From CAZQKL01 sp964593895 [NCBI: uncultured bacterium] (GTDB lineage Bacteria; DYJV01), in contig CAZQKL010000016.1 of the NCBI GenBank assembly GCA_964593895.1, forward strand, positions 1-26,759: a stretch of DNA of 26,759 nt, read 5' to 3'. A program made the translations under genes and the position numbers. The notes below the pieces were generated by a model. That model was not told the origin of the DNA. It searched no databases and saw only the letters and a list, made by a program, of their open reading frames with translations. Below, piece by piece: positions 9,930 to 19,271 of the stretch. Every line of letters begins with the position of its first letter. Position 1 is the first letter of the stretch.

Positions 9930-10955
9930 TTATCTAGTTAATCCTCTTCCATGGCTTGGTATTGACAATGATGGCAGATCAGAACCATGAACCGCTCCAT
10001 GACAATTTGTGCATTTTGTTCCCATAAAAATTTGAGTTGTTCTTGGGTTTGGTGTTCCCTCTATTTTTTGTGAAGTAAAATTAATATTTGGATTAAATGG
10101 AATTGCGCCATTACTATTTTGTGGTAATTTAACATTTGGAGATTGAATAGCAGTATGAAAATGCATTTCATGACATTCTAAACATAGAAATGGTTCATTT
10201 TTCTTTAAAAGATTATTTGCAACTGTTCCATGTGGTTCATGACAGATTGTGCAATCTTCAACTACTGGTTCATGTTCAAATGTAAATGGTCCCTGATATC
10301 TTGTATGGCAATTCAAACATAAATCATTTAATCTTTCATCAGTCTTTAAATTATTTAATAAACTTCCATGATTAGCATGACAATCTGAACATTTCATTTT
10401 TCCTTCTTTAACTGGATGATGGGTTGGAAAATACATTTTTGTTTGAATGTCTTTGTGACATGTATAACAGAGTTCAGGTTCTGGTTTTACAAGTAGATAT
10501 TGGTTATTGTTATTATGAATTTTATGACATGAAGTGCAACTAACATCATTTAATGAATGCTCTGAATTATTCCAATTTGTATGCTCATCTGAAGTATGAC
10601 ATCTTAAACATATTGCACTTGATTGAACTGAATCTACTTTTTTTGGATTTATTATTTTAGCTGGGTCTTCATCATCAACATGAACACTTCCAGGACCATG
10701 ACATGTTTCACAACCAACCATTCCTATAGGAGTTTCTCCTGGAATTATTCTTCCATGAATATTTGCTTTAAATTGATTGTAAATTTCATCATGACAATCT
10801 GCACATGCTTTTGAACCTACATACTTTGCATTTTTAGCAACAACAGGCATTTTTAATAAATCTGCTCTAAATTTTTGCCCACCTTTCTGGCAAACTTCAT
10901 AACCACATGAGATTAAAAATAAAATTATTAATGCTAATAAAACTTTTACCTTCAT
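9930..10955 (-). CDS. Decaheme c-type cytochrome lipoprotein, MtrA/DmsE-like
   Basis: The protein of about 341 residues has ten CXXCH heme-binding motifs (CADCH, CETCH, CLRCH, CTSCH, CYTCH, CSDCH, CLNCH, CTICH, CLECH, CTNCH). Many other histidines can act as distal ligands. Length and heme number match the MtrA/DmsE/PioA family, which carries electrons through an outer-membrane barrel, and the barrel gene starts 12 bases after this stop. A hydrophobic N-terminus ends in the lipobox LISC (Cys17), so it is predicted to be lipid-anchored, unlike soluble MtrA. The ATG at 10955 is preferred; a GTG directly before it (10958) is possible. GAGGAG precedes both. Confidence 0.9.
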   Translation of the reverse strand: MKVKVLLALIILFLISCGYEVCQKGGQKFRADLLKMPVVAKNAKYVGSKACADCHDEIYNQFKANIHGRIIPGETPIGMVGCETCHGPGSVHVDDEDPAKIINPKKVDSVQSSAICLRCHTSDEHTNWNNSEHSLNDVSCTSCHKIHNNNNQYLLVKPEPELCYTCHKDIQTKMYFPTHHPVKEGKMKCSDCHANHGSLLNNLKTDERLNDLCLNCHTRYQGPFTFEHEPVVEDCTICHEPHGTVANNLLKKNEPFLCLECHEMHFHTAIQSPNVKLPQNSNGAIPFNPNINFTSQKIEGTPNPRTTQIFMGTKCTNCHGAVHGSDLPSLSIPSHGRGLTR

Positions 10956-10980
10956 CACCCCTCACTCCTCTTAAATTTTT

Positions 10981-11024
10981 TTATTTTTTAAAATTAAGAG
11001 ATAGATAAAACATTCACCTCCTTT
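10981..11024 (-). promoter_or_regulatory. Very strong Shine-Dalgarno with 10-codon leader ORF upstream of the decaheme gene
   Basis: AAAGGAGGTGA (11024-11014) is an 11-base match to the 3' end of 16S rRNA. It is directly followed by an ATG opening the ten-codon frame MFYLSLNFKK (11013-10981). It lies about 25 bases before the start of the decaheme cytochrome gene, which has its own GAGGAG. It may be a leader peptide or a ribosome loading site. The spacing from GGAGG to ATG is only three bases, so translation of the frame is uncertain. Confidence 0.35.
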
Positions 11025-11058
11025 CTTAATATTGTATTATTTTTGTAACTTTTTTGTC

Positions 11059-11087
11059 TTAATAATTAAAAAAATTTAATTTGTCAA
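11059..11087 (-). promoter_or_regulatory. Sigma-70-type promoter for the decaheme cytochrome-barrel operon
   Basis: A perfect -35 TTGACA (11087-11082) is separated by 17 bases from a -10-like TATTAA (11064-11059). The next TACAAT, near 11035, is an alternative -10. It lies just after the terminator of the upstream operon and before the decaheme gene, within the 215-base gap. Confidence 0.6.
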
Positions 11088-11126
11088 GTGAAAAATTTAC
11101 CTTTCTCTTATAGAATAAATAAAAAA

Positions 11127-11144
11127 GGCAGCCAAACGGCTGCC
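11127..11144 (-). terminator. Terminator of the octaheme cytochrome operon
   Basis: GGCAGCC and GGCTGCC form a perfect 7-bp stem around a four-base loop. The stem is flanked by A6 on one side and T6 on the other, so it can terminate on either strand. It ends the minus-strand operon 27 bases after the octaheme stop. Confidence 0.9.
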
Positions 11145-11170
11145 TTTTTTAGCTGAAATTTTTAAAAATA

Positions 11171-14100
11171 TTATTTTCTCCAAGGAGCTAAAAGCTCATT
11201 CATTACTTTTGAAGAGCAGTATCCTTCACTCGCTAAATATTCACCAGATTCTTTTACTTTTACTGTTAAATATGCACCTTCATAATTTAAAATTTTTACA
11301 TCTTTTGCTTCTTCAAAATATTTCTCTCCTTCTTTTTTAATGTAAATTTTAGGATTTGCACCTGTAAATGGCAATTTAATTATAAACGATTTTCCTTCAT
11401 TTTCAACTTCTGCATTTAAAATATAGCCTCTTACAAATCCTTTGCCTTTTACATAAACTGTTGATTTTCCAGGAGTAAATCCTAAAGAAACAATTTTCAT
11501 CTTTAATTCTTCTGGAATGTAAAAATAAAGTTTATCTGACCATGGTCCATCAACAACCTGTCTTACATATGCTTCATTCAATTCCTCTTCTGTAAAATCA
11601 TTTTTACTTACACCAAGCTCATTTGCAATTTGACCTTTTAAAACAACTCCTTCTTGAGCCATTGTAAATAATTCTTTTGCATGTTCATAGCTCAATTTTA
11701 AAATATCTCTTTCCTCAGCACCTAAAAATTTTACTCCATTTACATTAACTGGTTTAATATAATAAACTTCACCATCAACGATAAATAATGGTTCTTTTAC
11801 ATTTTCATTTGGAACCATTTTACCAGACTTTTCATCAAACTTTAATGCTCTATATTCCTCTTTAAACCATGCTGGAGCCCATGGTAAAAATGCAATTACT
11901 CTATCTGTAATTCTATGTGCTCCTGGGTCTTTTCTGTAATCTCCATGACAATCGTTACAAGATTTTGCTCCAAGAGCTTTTTCTGCTGGTTGAACTCCAT
12001 GTGAATCTGAAAAGTAGTGAGCAGCCATAAATAACATTGGTTTTGGATTTGCCTCACCTTCTGCTTTAAGAACCTGAACAAGTGCTGATTGCATAGCTTT
12101 AACATCTTCAGGCCACCATAAATCTGGAAAACCATCTCCTGTATGGTCGCAAACTACATATCCATCTGGATATAATGGAGTTGGTTTTAAAACAACTTTA
12201 CCTATATCAGGGTCATCTTTACATCCTTGTGGTGGAATATTTTCTAAATCTTTTGGAGTGTATTTGTAATAAACTGAAACAGGTAGAAATTTATCTATTG
12301 CAGCATTAATTTCTCTTAAATAAAGAACTTTAGCACCATTGTATGGTAATCCTTTAAAATATTTTGAATTATCCATATCAGGTCCAGGATTTGCATCCAC
12401 CCATGTTAAAATTGTTATTGGATTACCTATAACAATTTGTGGATAGCCATTTGCACCATTTGCATAATATAAAGGAGGAAAAACCTCATTGTCATTATTT
12501 TCTTTATAATTTATTGGAAGTCCAGTTAATTTTTTAAATCTTTCAAGAGAAATCTGATAAAATAGTTTCCAGAAATCAAACATTGGATTTGTCATAAGTC
12601 CATTTACTATGGTTCCTGGATTTGAAGATGAATTAAAATTGAAATAATCTACCATTTGCGCAAGATAATCCATTGGTTGAATCCCTTTTCCATTAGCATC
12701 TATATGCTGGCTTACCATTTGAAAATGAGGTATTCCATACCCAGGACTTGTTCCATAAACAGGACTTAAAGCATAATATGATGGAAATGCCATTGCAGGG
12801 AAATTACCAAGTTGTCCAGTCAATATGTAATAACCAAATCTATTATCAAAGTTTGCGTAATATCCAAGAGAATCATCAAATGCTCTAAATCTCCATGTCC
12901 TTTTATATGGGATATGGCAAGCCTGACAAGAAATCTTTGCCAAATGCTTTTCAGCTAAATCTCCAAATTTTTCTTCATGAGCTTTTGTTGGATTAGGAGC
13001 ATCAGGGTCTCCTCCCATTAAATGACAATATTCGCATGTTTTAGGTTTTGGATTATTATCAAGGTCATTTCTTACCATATGAGCGGTATCAGTTCCTTTT
13101 AAGAAATTATGAGCTTCTTCAAGAGTATTGAAACTTTCTCTAAAATGACATGTCCCGCATCCCATTTTTTTACCTGACATGTGAACATCATAACCTGGTG
13201 CTTCTTTATCATTTGTAAAATGCACATATTGACCATTTTTTACCCAGTCAGCAGGCATACCAAGATTGTAAGTTCTACCACGAGTCCATTCAGAATTACC
13301 ATCATCCTTTGTCATTACATGGCATTGACCGCAGATTTTTACCCATTTCCATGAATTTAAATTTTTATGACCACCAAAAATTGGAAAATCTAAATTTCCA
13401 TCTCCAAGGTCTTGAGCATTATAATAAACTTTTGCATCCCAAGAAGAACCATTTCTTATAATCTGAATGTATGTAATTGGATAACCATCATGGTTAAAAT
13501 CAAGACCCATGAGCTCTGCAGAAGGCATTAAGTTAAAAAATGGCTGAATGTAATCATGTTTTGTTGAGTATTGTTTCAATATGTTATAATCAATTTTTCC
13601 CTCTGTCCAATCTGCAATTACTTTTGAAAGATTAATATTGAAAAATCCATTTGGGTCATAATATCTCATATCTCCATTTTTCATTAATTGATAAGCATAA
13701 CCAAATGCTGCAACACCTACTCCAACCATTCCACTGTAATTAATTCCTTCACCTTCTATTAAAGGACTTCTCACATAATCCCTTACAGAAGCATCAGGAG
13801 AATCCCAATCTGTATAAAATTCACCTTTTTTGTATAGTCTTAAAGGAAATGGTAATGGTAATAATCCTCCAGTTTGAGGGTCTCTAATTTCATAACCATA
13901 AATAAATTTATTAAAAAAAGCTTTATACAAATCATTCATGGTTAAATTAACTGCACCCATTTTCTTTGCATAATTCAATATATTCATAAAAATTTGACCA
14001 ATTTCATTTTTATTTGCCATTAATTTCTGCATTTCATCATTTGCACCTTTTGGATTGTAGGTAAATTCATCTTTTAATCCTTTTGGTCCATAAATATATG

Positions 14101-15232
14101 AGTTAATTTCAGGAGGAGCATAAAGAGCATAAGGTAATGAATTAACTCCTTTCTTTTTAGCTATATCTTTTAATCCATCTGTCCAGATTTTAAATAAATC
14201 TCCAATTACTTTTGGTGGAAGTTGTGCTAATAGATAAAATTGTCTGCCAATAGGTCTTGTCATTCTCATAATATCATCAGTATAGGATAATGCACTTTCA
14301 TTTAAAACTCCATCAGTAAGAGCCATTCCTAATGAGATTTCTGTTACCTTTCCATTTGCATCTCTTTTAGCAAAAATCATTAGTCTTGGTCTAAATGGTT
14401 GAACATAAAGTCCATCATAAGCTCTATAGACATAAGGATTTGATTTATAATCTGGGTCTATATGACATAATAGACAGTCATTTTCCATAACTCCAGATTT
14501 ATGCCAATCAACAGGTTTTGGAGCTCCAATATCTTTTATTGTTTGTTCAATAGATTTTCCACTTATTAAAGCATAAGTTACATCATTGGAGCTGTATGTG
14601 TAAAAATCTCTATCGTATGAATTTTTGGCATCTGCAAATGATAATTTATTGTAAGGTGTTACAGTTCCATCTCTTTTTACAATTCCTTCTGCAGGTCCTC
14701 CACCAGCATGACATGAATAGCAAACCTGCATTTCATCATAAGTGCTTATATCAAAGAAATATGGTTTACCTTCTGTTGATAAAGGATTTGATTTAGAACC
14801 TCTAAACTGTTTTGCCGCCAACTGGCGGTAAGATGGTGGTCACCAGGCACCATATTGCCCTGGACTTAAAAGATGCCCATACGCATTCGTTAAATATTTG
14901 TTTAATGGGTCTACACCTCTTCTTTCAGAAACCCATAAATCACTTAAATCTTCACCATTGGGACCTGCTCCTTCTCTAAAATGATATGCTTTTGTTACTG
15001 AATTATAGTCGTGACATTTTCCACATGTCATTTTTGGACTATAAGCTGGTCCTCTATAATAGACGCTCCCGTTTGGAGCAATTATTTTATCATTCTTGTC
15101 AAGACTGTTAATTATTGGATTTCCATTTTCATCAAGCAATTGAACTTTTGGATGAGCAAATAATAAAATTGGAACCAATAAAACTAATACAAAAACCAAA
15201 ATATTAACCTTTTTGAAATTTACTCCAAACAT
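11171..15232 (-). CDS. Large octaheme c-type cytochrome with predicted selenocysteine (residue 131)
   Basis: Read through one in-frame TGA (14842-14840), the gene encodes 1353 residues. A signal peptide (hydrophobic 10-25, cleavage near FA/HP) predicts export. Eight CXXCH motifs are present: CGKCH at 70-74, before the Sec site, then CYSCH (171-175), CLLCH, CGQCH, CGTCH, CEYCH, CQACH and CNDCH. The last roughly 250 residues lack hemes and look beta-rich at the end, possibly a surface-binding domain. The Sec context is GAWUPPSYRQL. The downstream open frame has no proper start of its own: its first possible start is a TTG inside the SECIS-like stem, and it would lose the signal peptide and first heme. 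AAAGGAGG before the ATG supports 15232. I do not recognise a named family. Its position after a porin and a 12-heme lipoprotein suggests a periplasmic carrier or surface terminal reductase. Confidence 0.8.
14815..14842 (-). promoter_or_regulatory. UGA recoding site with SECIS-like hairpin in the octaheme gene
   Basis: The UGA occupies 14842-14840. CCGCC (14828-14824) pairs perfectly with GGCGG (14819-14815) around the loop AGUU. The loop starts 16 bases after the UGA and has G in second position followed by U, matching the bacterial SECIS consensus. Weaker U-A pairs extend the stem beyond an A-C mismatch. This 5-bp all-GC stem stands out in AT-rich coding DNA. Confidence 0.65.
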
Positions 15233-15250
15233 TTTAAAAGAACCTCCTTT

Positions 15251-16162
15251 TTATTTATGTAGAATTATATTTTCATGGCATTTTAAACATTCATCAGTTG
15301 TATGACAAACTGCACATGACCTAATATTCCTTTTTGCAGCTTCTGCATGGCCAGGTTCTGGTTTAAATCTTACCCAATCAGCTCTTTTATGAGAAATTGG
15401 TTTTTGGCTATGATGACAATCTGAACAGAAACTTGCTGTGTGACATACTGCACATTTCTTTCTATCATGGATTGCTTCTATTCCATGTTGTGAAGTCTTC
15501 CAGTTAAATATATGGTCTTTTGGCTTCTTTGTTTGATGGCAGTCCTGACAGAACCTTCCACTCTTTTTAAACTCTGGGTCATGACAAAATCTACAACTAT
15601 GGTCATACTTACTTTCAATTCCGTGTCTTCTTTCCCAATCTTTTTTATGGGATTCTGGTGGAATATTTTTTCTTATTTTCTTATGACATGTATCACATTC
15701 AATAGGAGCGGTATCACCATTGTGGCATTGCTTACATGTATCCATTGAAGGCCATGAAATTGATGTTAGTTTTTTTGCTTTTTCTATACCTTTATGACAT
15801 CTTGAACATTTATAATCTGTATGTGGGTCATGAGTAAAGATTAAATCAGCATAACTTTTTGGTTTTGGTTTTACTGTATTTTCAACTTCATAATCTTTTT
15901 TTGCTCCTTGCAATGTATGACATTTTAAACAATCTTTTGTTGGATTATCAACATCACCTATATCGTGACAATCTGAGCATGTATCCATTGTAGGATTACT
16001 CATATTTCCATTATCATCCATTTTATGACATTCACTACATTCAATTTCATTGTCAATTACATGAAGTTTGTGGCTAAATTTTAAGTCAGTATTCTTTTTA
16101 CAAGATGAAAAAGAGATAAAAATTAATCCAATAAAAAATAAGTATAAAATTTTATTTTTCAT
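15251..16162 (-). CDS. Dodecaheme c-type cytochrome lipoprotein
   Basis: The protein of about 303 residues contains twelve CXXCH motifs: CSECH, CSDCH, CLKCH, CSRCH, CKQCH, CDTCH, CRFCH, CQDCH, CAVCH, CSDCH, CAVCH and CLKCH. Abundant extra histidines fit bis-His hemes of the c3/c7 (class III) type. The N-terminal helix ends in ISFSSC, a plausible lipobox with Cys21, so it should be anchored to a membrane facing the periplasm or cell surface. The ATG at 16162 has AGGAAGG seven bases before it and is preferred to the GTG at 16168. The gene lies 18 bases before the octaheme gene and follows a barrel gene, so it probably relays electrons through or beside that channel. Confidence 0.85.
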   Translation of the reverse strand: MKNKILYLFFIGLIFISFSSCKKNTDLKFSHKLHVIDNEIECSECHKMDDNGNMSNPTMDTCSDCHDIGDVDNPTKDCLKCHTLQGAKKDYEVENTVKPKPKSYADLIFTHDPHTDYKCSRCHKGIEKAKKLTSISWPSMDTCKQCHNGDTAPIECDTCHKKIRKNIPPESHKKDWERRHGIESKYDHSCRFCHDPEFKKSGRFCQDCHQTKKPKDHIFNWKTSQHGIEAIHDRKKCAVCHTASFCSDCHHSQKPISHKRADWVRFKPEPGHAEAAKRNIRSCAVCHTTDECLKCHENIILHK

Positions 16163-16183
16163 TTTCACACCTTCCTAAAAAAT

Positions 16184-17554
16184 TTAAAATGTATAATGCA
16201 ATGAAATTGTTAATATATTTATATGGTCAAGCCCAAATTCATGATAATAATCATCAGTTTCATATTCATACTTAATTTGAGCCCATTTATCTTCAGAAAA
16301 TTTATACTTTATTGCACCATAATAATTATGAGCAGCTTCTCCCTCAATTAAGCTATTAACATCTTCAGTTTTATAGAAAAAACCGCCCTTTATTTCAAAC
16401 TTTTCTCCTATTTCCTGCTCTAAATCAGCAAAAAAAGATTTTGATTTTCCTTCATAATATTTATTCCTCTGCTCTTTCCAGTAAGTGAAACCTAAATTAA
16501 ATTTTGTTCCTTTTAATGGTGCAAAATTTTCAATACTCAATCCTGTTGTCCAGCTGTAAAAGTCTGTATTGTATAAGTCTTCATAGTAATTGTGAAAAAT
16601 ATTTCTTTTCATAAATCTTACAAAAAGAGCTATTCCTTCATATTTTGGAATTGGTTGAGATAATGAAATTATGTAATCTGTATAACCTAATTCCCTCCCA
16701 AGAAAAAATCTTTTTATATCCTTTCCAATGTTATCACTTACTGTGCTTGTATAATCATAAAGAAAATCATCCTGAACTCTTATTCTATAATGGTTGTAAA
16801 CTTCAAAATTTACAAGGGTTTTTGTTACTGGACATGTTCCTTCAACATTTATATCCCAAAATCTTTTATGAGAATTTATCATTGACCATTTTGCATTGAC
16901 CTTTAAATAATCTAATGGCATCCAGTAGATACCACTTTCATAAGAGGTTTTCTGATAAAAAACAGAATCAATGTAAAATGTAAATTTTTCAAAAGGATTT
17001 ATTTCAAGATTAATTCCACCTACTCCATCTTGATGCAAATTAGAATAGTATTGAACAATTGAACCACCAAATAATGATAAATTTACATGTTTTAGCCCAA
17101 AATCATGTAATTTCAAATAAAGTCCATCAAAATGAACAGTTTCAGAACTATAAGCATACTGTCTACCCAATCTAAAATCAATTTTTCCAAAAATATCTTC
17201 CTTTTCAATGTAGGCATAAAGAATATTTACTTCTTCCTTGTTTGCTCTTGTATCAACATAATCTTGAAATATTGAGCCTTCAGGTGTGCCATCAAGGTCT
17301 TTTTTATATTTTCCAAGAAAATTAAAAGAAAGTCCACTTTTTTTGTGAAAAGCATCAACTCCCAGAATTTCATAAAAATCTTGGTCATTTGAATCACCTG
17401 AAACAATATTTTTATCTGGGGTATCTGACCATTGAACCTGATATTTAGATAAACTTCTTACATTAAGACTGCCCCAATCAAAATTTTTTGAATAAAGGAA
17501 TGAACATAAAAAGAAAAGTAAAAAAAACAAAGAACAGTAGCTTTTTATCTTCAT
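16184..17554 (-). CDS. Putative outer-membrane beta-barrel (porin) of the second electron conduit
   Basis: The 456-residue protein has a signal peptide (hydrophobic 5-20, cleavage near LYS/KN). About twenty alternating aromatic and hydrophobic strands follow, and it ends in ISLHYTF with a terminal Phe, the outer-membrane assembly signal. There are no CXXCH motifs. I recognise no specific family, but it is the first gene of an operon with a 12-heme lipoprotein and an 8-heme cytochrome, the layout of a porin-cytochrome conduit. It may sheath one of these cytochromes or be a substrate porin. AAAGGATT precedes the ATG, and a clear promoter lies upstream. Confidence 0.75.
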   Translation of the reverse strand: MKIKSYCSLFFLLFFLCSFLYSKNFDWGSLNVRSLSKYQVQWSDTPDKNIVSGDSNDQDFYEILGVDAFHKKSGLSFNFLGKYKKDLDGTPEGSIFQDYVDTRANKEEVNILYAYIEKEDIFGKIDFRLGRQYAYSSETVHFDGLYLKLHDFGLKHVNLSLFGGSIVQYYSNLHQDGVGGINLEINPFEKFTFYIDSVFYQKTSYESGIYWMPLDYLKVNAKWSMINSHKRFWDINVEGTCPVTKTLVNFEVYNHYRIRVQDDFLYDYTSTVSDNIGKDIKRFFLGRELGYTDYIISLSQPIPKYEGIALFVRFMKRNIFHNYYEDLYNTDFYSWTTGLSIENFAPLKGTKFNLGFTYWKEQRNKYYEGKSKSFFADLEQEIGEKFEIKGGFFYKTEDVNSLIEGEAAHNYYGAIKYKFSEDKWAQIKYEYETDDYYHEFGLDHINILTISLHYTF

Positions 17555-17590
17555 TTTTCAATCCTTTTATTAAATTTTTGTTAGTCATTT

Positions 17591-17618
17591 GTTATAGTAT
17601 TAACAAATTATTTGTCAA
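17591..17618 (-). promoter_or_regulatory. Sigma-70-type promoter for the porin-dodecaheme-octaheme operon
   Basis: A perfect -35 TTGACA (17618-17613) and a -10 TATAAC (17596-17591) are 16 bases apart, 37 bases before the porin ATG. The -35 context CTTGACAAAT is identical to that of the decaheme operon promoter, suggesting similar control. Confidence 0.7.
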
Positions 17619-17647
17619 GGGGAAAATAGAGTAGTGAAAGTTTTATC

Positions 17648-18655
17648 TTACTCAAATATTTTCTTTGTTAACTGCTTTTCCTTAAGGAGAACATCATCTT
17701 CATTATCATCTTTGAAATATTCAATATTTACAAAATTTCTCCTTAAAGATTTCAAATATTTCCACCCTTCTTCAGTTGTAACATTTTCCACAATTGGATT
17801 AACTTTAGAATCTATTAAATCTGCATAATGAATTATTAAAGCTTCTAAAAATGCAGGCTGAACCGGAGAGCCCCATTCAAACTCTCCATGATGGCTTAAA
17901 ATTATATGTTTTAACGAGTTTGAATAGTTTTCAGGAAAATTTCTCAATCTTTCAATTTTTTTGGAAATAATTTCAATTCCTATTGCTATATGTCCAAGAA
18001 ATCTCCCTTTATCTGTTTTTTTAAAAGTAATTGGGTCATATTCGTAAACTTTTCCAATATCATGAAGAATTGAGCCAGCTATCAATAAATCAATATTGTT
18101 TGTATTATAAATTTTTCCTAAACTAACTGATATTTCTGTGACATTTATTGTATGCTCAAGTAGCCCTCCTCTGTATGCATGATGGAATTTTGTTGATGCA
18201 GGGGATATTTTAAAGATTTTAAAAATTTCTTCATTGTTATCAAAAAAAATCTTTTCAATTAAGCTTTTAAGATTTTTATCTTTTATTTCATTTATAAACT
18301 CAATAAGCTTATTTGATAACTTCGCTAAATTTTTTTGCGAAGTTGGAATTAGGTCGTTTAATAAATTTTCAGTTTTCTCAACTTTTGAAATTTCCTCAAT
18401 AATAATTTGAATTTTATCTTTAAATTTCTCAGCTCTTCCCTTGATATTGACCACATCTCCTAAAGAAATTTCTTCAAATTTTTTATCTTTAATGTCCCAT
18501 TTTTTAGCTTCAATGCTTCCAGATTTATCCTTTAACAATAGAAATAGATAAGATGTATCATTTTTAGCTATATTTATCTTTTTATCTGCAACAAGGAAAA
18601 AATCAGAGATACTTTCATTATCCTTTATCTCTTTTATAAATAATTTCTTCTCCAT
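17648..18655 (-). CDS. YhaM-like 3'-5' exoribonuclease (OB fold plus HD domain)
   Basis: The protein of about 335 residues has an N-terminal OB-fold nucleic-acid-binding region (about 1-95, with SYLFLLLKDKSGSIEAKKWD) and a metal-dependent HD phosphohydrolase domain. HD-type residues are seen in HHAYRGGLLEHT, in SILHDIGK and in LSHHGEFEWGSP. This order is that of the YhaM family, which degrades RNA and single-stranded DNA from the 3' end. The ATG at 18655 is preferred because GGAGG lies about 11 bases upstream; the GTG at 18673 overlaps that site. The gene overlaps the end of the DUF502 gene by 38 bases. Confidence 0.85.
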   Translation of the reverse strand: MEKKLFIKEIKDNESISDFFLVADKKINIAKNDTSYLFLLLKDKSGSIEAKKWDIKDKKFEEISLGDVVNIKGRAEKFKDKIQIIIEEISKVEKTENLLNDLIPTSQKNLAKLSNKLIEFINEIKDKNLKSLIEKIFFDNNEEIFKIFKISPASTKFHHAYRGGLLEHTINVTEISVSLGKIYNTNNIDLLIAGSILHDIGKVYEYDPITFKKTDKGRFLGHIAIGIEIISKKIERLRNFPENYSNSLKHIILSHHGEFEWGSPVQPAFLEALIIHYADLIDSKVNPIVENVTTEEGWKYLKSLRRNFVNIEYFKDDNEDDVLLKEKQLTKKIFE

Positions 18656-19271
18656 CTGAAATAATTCCTCCACTAACTATCATTTTAAAAGCAGTCTCAA
18701 CACTTATATTTAGTCTTTTTATCTCATTTTCATCAACATATAATAAAAACCCACTTGTTGGATTTGGTGTGGTTGGCACAAAAACTGTGATTATATTCTT
18801 ATCATGGCCAATTTTATTTACAATTTCATTATTTTTTGAAGGTTTTGAAGTAATAAATCCAAGAGCATAAGTTCCTTTTTTAGGATATTCTACAAGCACA
18901 ACCTCCTTGAAACTTACTGTTTCATCTGATAAAATAGTTTCAATTATATTTTTAGCTCCTTTATAAATAGTTCTAATAAATGGAATTTTTGTAACAATTT
19001 TATTTTCAAGGAAATTTAGTATTGATTTTCCAATAATATTTGTAAAAATTAAACCAACAAAAATAATTAACAAAATGGTTATTATTACTCCTAAGCCAGG
19101 AATATGAAAAGGGAGATAAGTATCAGGATGAAATTTGGGTGGAAGTAAATTAATAATTCCATCCATTTTTTTTATTAAAGTGATTAATATAACAACAGAA
19201 ATATATCCTGGAATAATAACAATAAGACCTGTGAGAAAATAATTCTTCAATATTTTTTTAATTTTTTTCAT
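18618..19271 (-). CDS. DUF502 family inner-membrane protein
   Basis: This 217-residue protein has two transmembrane helices (about 11-33 and 53-78) and a conserved soluble region with TKIPFIRTIYKGAKN and FVPTTPNPTSGFLLYV, both hallmarks of DUF502. The function is unknown in bacteria; plant COV1 proteins are distant relatives. It starts in a TAATG overlap with the CpoB-like gene stop, so it is translationally coupled. Confidence 0.9.
   Translation of the reverse strand: MKKIKKILKNYFLTGLIVIIPGYISVVILITLIKKMDGIINLLPPKFHPDTYLPFHIPGLGVIITILLIIFVGLIFTNIIGKSILNFLENKIVTKIPFIRTIYKGAKNIIETILSDETVSFKEVVLVEYPKKGTYALGFITSKPSKNNEIVNKIGHDKNIITVFVPTTPNPTSGFLLYVDENEIKRLNISVETAFKMIVSGGIISDGEEIIYKRDKG

Noticed and set aside
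11171-14821. Separate cytochrome gene starting at the TTG at 14821
   Set aside because: The TTG lies inside the SECIS-like stem, lacks a Shine-Dalgarno sequence and would give a heme protein without an export signal. It is the continuation of the gene starting at 15232.
7536-15232. TGA reassigned to tryptophan or glycine genome-wide
   Set aside because: TGA serves as the normal stop of the GT9 and mobAB genes, Trp codons in genes I checked are TGG, and no other apparent gene here has an internal TGA. Only the two cytochrome-locus genes carry one, each with a hairpin.
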